The notes beneath the pieces are model-generated. The model saw nothing but the letters and a program-made list of their open reading frames with translations. It was not told the DNA's origin and did no database searches. The position numbers and the translations under genes were made by a program. Below are positions 58,491-64,000 of a stretch of 64,000 nucleotides of DNA, in pieces. Position 1 is the stretch's first letter, and every line of letters begins with the position of its first letter. The stretch comes from Panulirus ornatus (lineage: Eukaryota > Arthropoda > Malacostraca > Decapoda > Palinuridae), in contig NC_092249.1 in the NCBI RefSeq assembly GCF_036320965.1, forward strand, positions 4,451,614 to 4,515,613, read 5' to 3'.

Positions 58491-58670
58491 CATATTCTTG
58501 GTGTCTGGATGTATCGCGCGTCGGCATGAACGCCAATCTAACCGATAACTTCACAACATCCAAGAGTCGCCCACCGTTCCACAATGACAGATTGGGAAAG
58601 AAAAAAAAAGAGAAGATTGGCGAATCATTCGTCTTTCCTTCGTCATAATCGTTCATGCCCTGGATGCAGA

Positions 58671-58723
58671 AGGAGGAGGAGGAGGAGGAGGAGGAGGAGG
58701 AGGAGGAGGAGGAGGAGGAGGAG
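58671..58723. repeat. (GGA)n microsatellite
   Basis: About 17 GGA units. Confidence 0.95.
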
Positions 58724-59930
58724 CCTCCCCCTGGACGAAAGGAGGAGCCTGGTGGAGTCCCACGAACCCCTCGTCATGTCTTGGGAGTTCCAGGTGTGTT
58801 TTCCAGTCGCGAGGTGCGGCGGTCTCTCTCTCTCGAGACCGGCTGGCCGCAGCCATCATGCCTGCGGCTGCGGCACAGGTGTCTCTGCGTCACGTTCAAA
58901 GCCGCAGGAGGAGACGCGCGCGGGGCACACAGCAGGAAAAGGGGAGGAGGGGTGATGGGAGGGAAGGGGGCGGACGAGACACGACCCCCCCCCACAACCC
59001 ACATCTCGTGAAGGAAGAGGGACGCGCAGGGCCATCTTCCTCCATGGAAACATCCCGTTTTCTGAATCACTCGCTGGAATCTAGCCTCCCACTTGCGCCT
59101 CTCATCTCATTTTCTTTATGCCTGAGGACCTACCTAAACCCTATAACCCTTTCAGAGGCCAGGGCTTCGATGAAGAGCAATACTGCTACACAGATACGAT
59201 ACTAAACTACTAAAAGAAGAAAAAAAAAGAACTTTTCGAAGAAGTGGGTAACCTGTCTTGTTTTTTTTTTTTTTCAAAAGGTTCATCTCGATGCTGTTAG
59301 CAAAGACAAAGGCAAAGTCTTTCTTCTAATTACTCCCAGTTAGAGAGACGAGGGTTGGAGACCCGAACCCCCAGAAAGAGACATTAATCTCGAAGTTACA
59401 GAGAGTCCCACATGGACGTAAAGACTCAGTAACTTTTCATTACCAGATGGAACGCACTTTAATATGCCATAACTCCGTAGTGCTACTGGAAGAAGGGGAT
59501 TTTACGAAGGGCATCGTTGAAATTCAGAGACCGTAGGTGGGGTAGGGGGCTTGGCTGGCCTGGAAGTCCCGTCTGGAAGGCTGGAAACAGAAAAGTTATG
59601 TGGATTAGGGTACGCGAAGGGGGGGTCGGTCCAGGCACCGCCGTGGCAAAGTTCCAGAAGATAGAATGGACATTCCAGTCCAGTGTGGTGGAGATGCTGG
59701 ACGTCGCCACGTTACCCCCCTACCCTACGTTCCTTCCCTGGAAATCATCACTCTTCCAGGTAAGGTAAACGTAAGGTAAGGTATACGCGCAAGGTAAGGT
59801 ATGGAACTCAGTCTTCTCATGTCTTCCAGAGCAGCTACCGCCTCACCACTTAAAGAATGGTTTTTTCCTCCGTAAAACATCTTCTTTACAGTTCCATCCC
59901 ATATACATATATATATACATATATATGTTT
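58724..59930. other. Spacer with short unassigned frames
   Basis: Frames at 59517-59768 (plus) and 59483-59710 (minus) overlap and have no recognised domain. A cluster of GTAAGG motifs lies at 59760-59808. GC content is high from 58730 to 59050. Confidence 0.35.
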
Positions 59931-60013
59931 TGGACAATCACATGTTTATCAAATGGTGTCCTAGCTTCGTCTCTTCGATGTGTATCAACTGACTTTTATT
60001 TCTCTCTTGTGTC

Positions 60014-60054
60014 TCCCCTGATGATGTGATTATTACACGAAAGCGCACTTGGGA
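60014..60054 (+). ncRNA. Hammerhead-like ribozyme, repeat copy 5
   Basis: TCCC (60014-60017), CTGATGA (60018-60024), helix II TGTGA/TTACA with loop TTA (60025-60037), C60038, GAAA (60039-60042), AGCGCACT (60042-60049), predicted cleavage after T60050, GGGA (60051-60054). One T-to-C change breaks perfect self-complementarity of the palindrome but leaves its outer pairs. The repeat starts near 59940 (GTTTATCAAATGGTGTCC) and ends in CCCCTGGACTCACAGG then (TA)n. Confidence 0.7.
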
Positions 60055-60087
60055 ACTTATCGTGTTTTATTTTCCCCCTGGACTCAC

Positions 60088-60091
<4 letters not shown>

Positions 60092-60152
<61 letters not shown>
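60092..60152. repeat. (TA)n microsatellite after ribozyme repeat copy 5
   Basis: About 30 TA units, ending directly at a reversed tRNA-like SINE head. Confidence 0.95.
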
Positions 60153-60154
<2 letters not shown>

Positions 60155-60158
<4 letters not shown>

Positions 60159-60236
60159 CCTCCAACAGCCAGGAATCGAACCTAGGATTTTTGAGTGGTG
60201 GTCGGAAACGCTAACCGCTCGGCTATGATCGCCCCC
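60155..60236 (-). mobile_element. tRNA-like SINE head
   Basis: The minus strand reads GGGGGCGATCATAGCCGAGC, then GGTTAGCG (A-box region TAGCCGAGCGGTTAG), and later TAGGTTCGATTCCTGG (B box). A and B boxes are at tRNA-like spacing. The 3' acceptor strand does not pair with the 5' end, so it is a tRNA-derived repeat rather than a functional tRNA gene. On its 3' side it meets the (TA)n of ribozyme copy 5. Confidence 0.65.
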
Positions 60237-60569
60237 GTACATAACTTATTCATCAGTGGGGTTCGAACCGGCCGCAAAAGAGTGATGGGGTGACCACATG
60301 GGTCCGGGGAGACAACCAACTGCTCTCCTCCCCGGAAGCACATGCCACCTTCCTCCCCACTTACTCAGCAGGTGGTGGAGATGCTCGCTCGCTTGCTCGC
60401 TCGCATCGCCACCACCTGGGCCGACACGACCCAGCTGTTCTGTCCATAACCAGCTTCAAGGAACGGGACGACCACAAGCACCAGCTGGCAGAAGGGAAGA
60501 CTGAGTGAGTGGCTCATCCTCCTCACCATCTGTTTCAACAGGTGGTTGTGGGGGGGATTAAACCACCTG

Positions 60570-60660
60570 AATACTACGGGTACGACGCTTGGGACACGAC
60601 GGTGCGATCCTCTTAACCCCGACGGTTGCGACGCTTGGGCAAGATGGATGCGACGCTCTG
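60570..60660 (+). repeat. 21-bp minisatellite family, degenerate locus 8a
   Basis: Four diverged units (GCTTGGGACACGACGGTGCG, CCCCGACGGTTGCGACGCTT) end at a triple TGACCT motif. Confidence 0.7.
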
Positions 60661-60675
60661 TGTCTGATGACGCTC

Positions 60676-60695
60676 TGACCTCTGACCTTTGACCT
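60676..60695 (-). promoter_or_regulatory. Triple TGACCT direct repeat (overlapping DR1 sites)
   Basis: Three TGACCT half-sites spaced by one base each (starting 60676, 60683, 60690). On the minus strand these are three AGGTCA copies, i.e. two overlapping perfect DR1 sites. The site lies between two 21-bp arrays of opposite orientation. Confidence 0.35.
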
Positions 60696-60784
60696 GACCA
60701 TGATCAAATATCAGGCCATCACGCCCATAGCCATCCAGTCGAACTCAACAGGGGTTTCTCCACTGAGTTCAAAGGTCGGACCGT

Positions 60785-61125
60785 CATGCTTGAGGGCCGT
60801 CCGATCGCGCTCAAGGGTCGTACGACCGTACTCAAAATTCTCCCATCGTGCTCAAGGGTCGTAAAGTCGTGCTCAAGGGGTCGTATCGTTGTGCTCAAGG
60901 AGTCGTACCGTCGTGCCCAAGTGGGTCGTACCGTCGTGCTCAAGGGGTCATACCGTCGTGCCCAAATCGGTCGTACCGTCGTGCTCAAGGGATCGTACCG
61001 TCGTGCTCAAGGGTCATACCGTCGTGCTCAAGGAGGTCGTACCGTCGTGCCGAAGTGGGTCATACCGTCATGCTCAAGGGGTCATACCGTCGTGCTCAAG
61101 GGGGTCGTACCGTCGCACACAGGGT
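60785..61125 (-). repeat. 21-bp minisatellite family, locus 8b (inverted)
   Basis: The only array in reverse orientation: GGTCGTACCGTCGTGCTCAA on the plus strand, about 15 units with extra G or AGTGG insertions. With locus 8a it makes a head-to-head pair around the TGACCT cluster. Confidence 0.95.
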
Positions 61126-61985
61126 CCCTGCCACAGCGCTCACAGTCTCACCCAATCTAACATCACCGAACCCTTTACGGTGTTCCCACGCGCCTCACAC
61201 TCCAGCAACACACTTCCGGCTCCGCGTGAGTCTCACGCCTTCGCTCCGACGGCGAAAGTCGTCATGCGCCTCGCCATGGTCGCAGGCGCGCCTTCGTCCG
61301 TCACGTAAAAAAAAAACGTAGAACTATCGACAACGCCAACGAAAGAATTGACATTTCTCACACCTTTTATTTCCACAAGCTACCAATCGCGTGTCCAGCG
61401 ACATACAAGAGTCATTCATTCTCCAAACATCAAACGTACACTTGTAAGTGATTCATCAACGAAAAAAAAATATAGGATCATAAAAACACTACAGTATCTT
61501 AAGACTTTCTAATTCTATAGAGATTAATAATCCATGGGAATGCAGTACACGGGTTCGATTCCACTTCCCTTAGACATCTACCTCTAATTCACTTTAAAAA
61601 GGCCTTGAGGGTTGACCCCACGTCAGTTTAACAAGTTTGACCATACTCTGTCCTTCACAAAGTCCAAATTCCTACATTCCATTACGAAAATCATCCGATA
61701 CGAATACATGTGCATTCCAATCAGTGCAATGTCAAATGTAATTGAAAGAAAATATCAACTGAATCCAGAAGAAAAAATGTAAAATGTAATCAAAGAAAAT
61801 GTCGGAAGGTAATGGCTTCAAACTAACAGGTCACACAGCTAATAAATACCAAACCATCCAATTACTCAACATGGTTAATTAGCGTGATGATCAACGTGGA
61901 GAAAAGAGGAAAATAATTACCATAATTAACGGCTGAGATGATGAGCGCTCGTTGGGTCGTTAACGGAGAAGTGAGGAATATGAGC
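61126..61985. other. AT-rich spacer, nothing recognised
   Basis: No frame above background and no repeat of note. Confidence 0.4.
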
Positions 61986-61989
61986 CTTG

Positions 61990-62360
61990 ACCCCCTTGGG
62001 CACAACGGTACGACCCTTCAGCACGACGCTACGACCTTTCAGCACGACGGTACAACCCTTCAGCGCGACGGTACGACCCTTCAGCACGACGGTACGATCC
62101 TTCAGCACGACGCTACGACCCTTCAGCACGACGGTACGATCATTCAGCACGACGCTACGACCCTTCAGCAAGACGGTGCGACCCTTCAGCACGACGGTAC
62201 GACCCTTCAGCACGACGGTACGACCCTTCAGCGCGACGGTACGACCCTTCAGCGCGACGCTACGACCCTTCAGCACGACGGTACGACCCTTCAGCACGCC
62301 GGTGCGACCTTTGACCACGAAGCACGACCAATGAGCATGACGGTACGACCCTTGGGTTAC
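61990..62360 (+). repeat. 21-bp minisatellite family, locus 9
   Basis: About 17 units, almost all CTTCAGCACGACGGTACGACC or CTTCAGCACGACGCTACGACC (CAG instead of GAG), a locus-specific variant. The array is followed by CCCAAGGGGGTAA-type repeats (62370-62470) and an AGTCAAAGGTCATTGACC stretch (62535-62552). Confidence 0.95.
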
Positions 62361-63464
62361 GTCGTCGTCCCCAAGGGGGTAAGATGTACTTAAAGGGGGT
62401 AAATAGTCGTCCCAAAATGAGGCAAAGTTGTCGTACTCAAAAGGGGTAAGTCGTCGTACCCAAAGGGGGTAAAAAAAAATAACCCCTTTCCCCCCCCTAC
62501 ACAAGCGTAACTTCGACCCATGACCTACCCCCCCAGTCAAAGGTCATTGACCTTGTGGGTTCAAAGGGGAAGGGAGCTACCTCCCTCCCCCCAAACAGCT
62601 GGCTCTGAAAAGGCAAAGGATTAGGTAAGACATAAAGGCAAGATAGGGAGGAGGTGGTGGAGGAGGGGAGGCCAGTAGGTAGGCGCAATGGGAAGAGAGG
62701 CGTAACAGCACGAGTAGGGTGGAAAAGGGGGTGGGGGCGCCACCCCCCCGCCGGGAAAGGAAACGGAAGGGGGCGATAGAACCAAGCGGGAAAGGAGGAA
62801 CCGGAAAGCCTTTATGCAAATGCTAACAGACGAATCTCAGAAACGCCTACGGGTGATGGAGGGGAAAGACGAAAGCAAGGGAAAGAAGTGAAAGCACGAG
62901 AAACGAAAGCAGGATGACAAGGAGAATGTAGCCTGAAATGAATGAAGTCACGCGAAAGAAGTGAGAGGTATGAGAAAGAAATGAAAGCAGGAATGAAATT
63001 AAGTGAATCAAGGAAATAAGTATGTTAACATAAGGAAGTTTGAAGAAAGAGAAATTAAATGAAGCAGAAAGAAATATTAAGAAAAATGGAAGCAGGAAAA
63101 ATGAAAGCAGAAAAGGAAGCAAATGTGAAGATATAGGAAAATAAGAAGGAAAAGTGAATGCAGAATAAGGAAATGAAAACAGAAAGAAGTTACCATGAGA
63201 AACCAAAAGAAAATCGAAACGAAAACGAAAGAAATGCAAAAAAAAACAAAACAAAACACCTAAACAGAACAGAACGGAGGGACGATATGAGAGTAAAAGA
63301 ATGAAATGAAGGGGGAAAATGAAGGCAGGGGAAAGAAGAAACGAAACGAGAGAGGAACAAGGGAACGCCATGGGGCACGCCAGCCCGTATGTACCCCCAC
63401 GACACGTACCCGGGAAAGATCTGGGTTAACGGAACGGCCATGTGGGATAGGACCTTATGGATGG

Positions 63465-63465
<1 letters not shown>
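62360..63465. other. Spacer: GC-rich then strongly purine-rich
   Basis: 62860-63370 is almost free of pyrimidine runs on the plus strand, with repeated GAAAGMAG-type words. It is a diverged simple-sequence region; minus-strand Phe/Leu/Ser frames across it are artefacts. Confidence 0.5.

Positions 63466-63469
<4 letters not shown>

Positions 63470-63508
<39 letters not shown>
63470..63508. repeat. (GT)n microsatellite
   Basis: About 19 GT units. Confidence 0.95.
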
Positions 63509-63510
<2 letters not shown>

Positions 63511-63599
63511 TCAAAGGACGCAATGTCTGCCGCCTGGCTTGAGAAAAGACATGAGCGTTTTGGCCGCGGGTATGAATGGGGTGGGTGTTGCGGTCATGA

Positions 63600-64000
<401 letters not shown>

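Noticed and set aside
60155..60236. A functional tRNA gene on the minus strand
   Set aside because: A and B boxes are present, but the acceptor stem does not pair and it is joined to a (TA)n tract; a tRNA-derived repeat fits better.
62847..63371. 174-codon minus-strand frame rich in Phe, Leu and Ser
   Set aside because: It looks like a membrane protein but is the translation of a purine-rich low-complexity region, with similar hydrophobic runs in the overlapping frames.

Overview
This is a eukaryotic, animal-type window. It has very long introns or intergenic DNA, canonical GT/GC-AG splice junctions, several families of non-LTR retrotransposon fragments, a Tigger/pogo DNA transposon remnant, tRNA-derived SINEs and an extreme load of micro- and minisatellites. 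The combination of dense (GA)n, (TA)n and (GT)n tracts with these interspersed repeats resembles decapod crustacean genomes (shrimp, lobster, crayfish, crab). That assignment is an inference from repeat style; no gene here fixes the species.

Layout. Positions 1-5075 hold tandem DNA: a 23-bp repeat, a ribozyme-bearing repeat, a minisatellite with nested palindromes, and a 3.5-kb array of a 62-bp pyrimidine-rich satellite (about 56 copies). From about 5 to 32 kb the DNA is AT-rich. It carries the only convincing protein-coding exons, on the minus strand: 25456-25681 joins in phase to the large exon 18607-20739, and a possible terminal exon lies at 10825-11005. They encode a Ser/Pro-rich, largely disordered protein that I do not recognise. 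Six fragments of one RTE/Jockey-like retrotransposon family (11-13, 14, 17, 24, 27.6-28.5 and 28.5-29.6 kb), a Tigger relic (21.2-22.0 kb) and an unclassified interspersed repeat (8.0 and 10.4 kb) sit around or between these exons.

From about 34 kb to the end the character changes. Tandem repeats make up a very large share of the DNA: a 68-bp array (34.5-35.1 kb), a 3.8-kb array of about 190 copies of a 20-bp unit (40.4-44.2 kb), a 19/21-bp array with a 295-bp higher-order period (57.4-58.5 kb), and about nine separate loci of one 21-bp minisatellite family. Between them lie (GA)n, (TA)n, (GT)n and (AAT)n tracts and tRNA-derived SINEs. Most long open frames in this half come from arrays whose period is a multiple of 3, or becomes one after three units; they are not genes.

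The most notable signal is a short interspersed element present five times (about 296-436, 33975-34157, 36560-36700 minus, 52782-53010 minus, 59935-60150). Its conserved centre fits a type I hammerhead self-cleaving ribozyme: helix I TCCC/GGGA, core CTGATGA, a 5-bp helix II, GAAA, and a self-complementary AGTGCACT in place of a normal helix III. Four copies run into a (TA)n tract. This resembles the small, dimer-type hammerheads known from Penelope-like retroelements, but with an extra unpaired C between helix II and GAAA. The coding gene and the repeats show no sign of forming a common pathway; the window reads as an intron-rich gene beside a repeat-saturated region.
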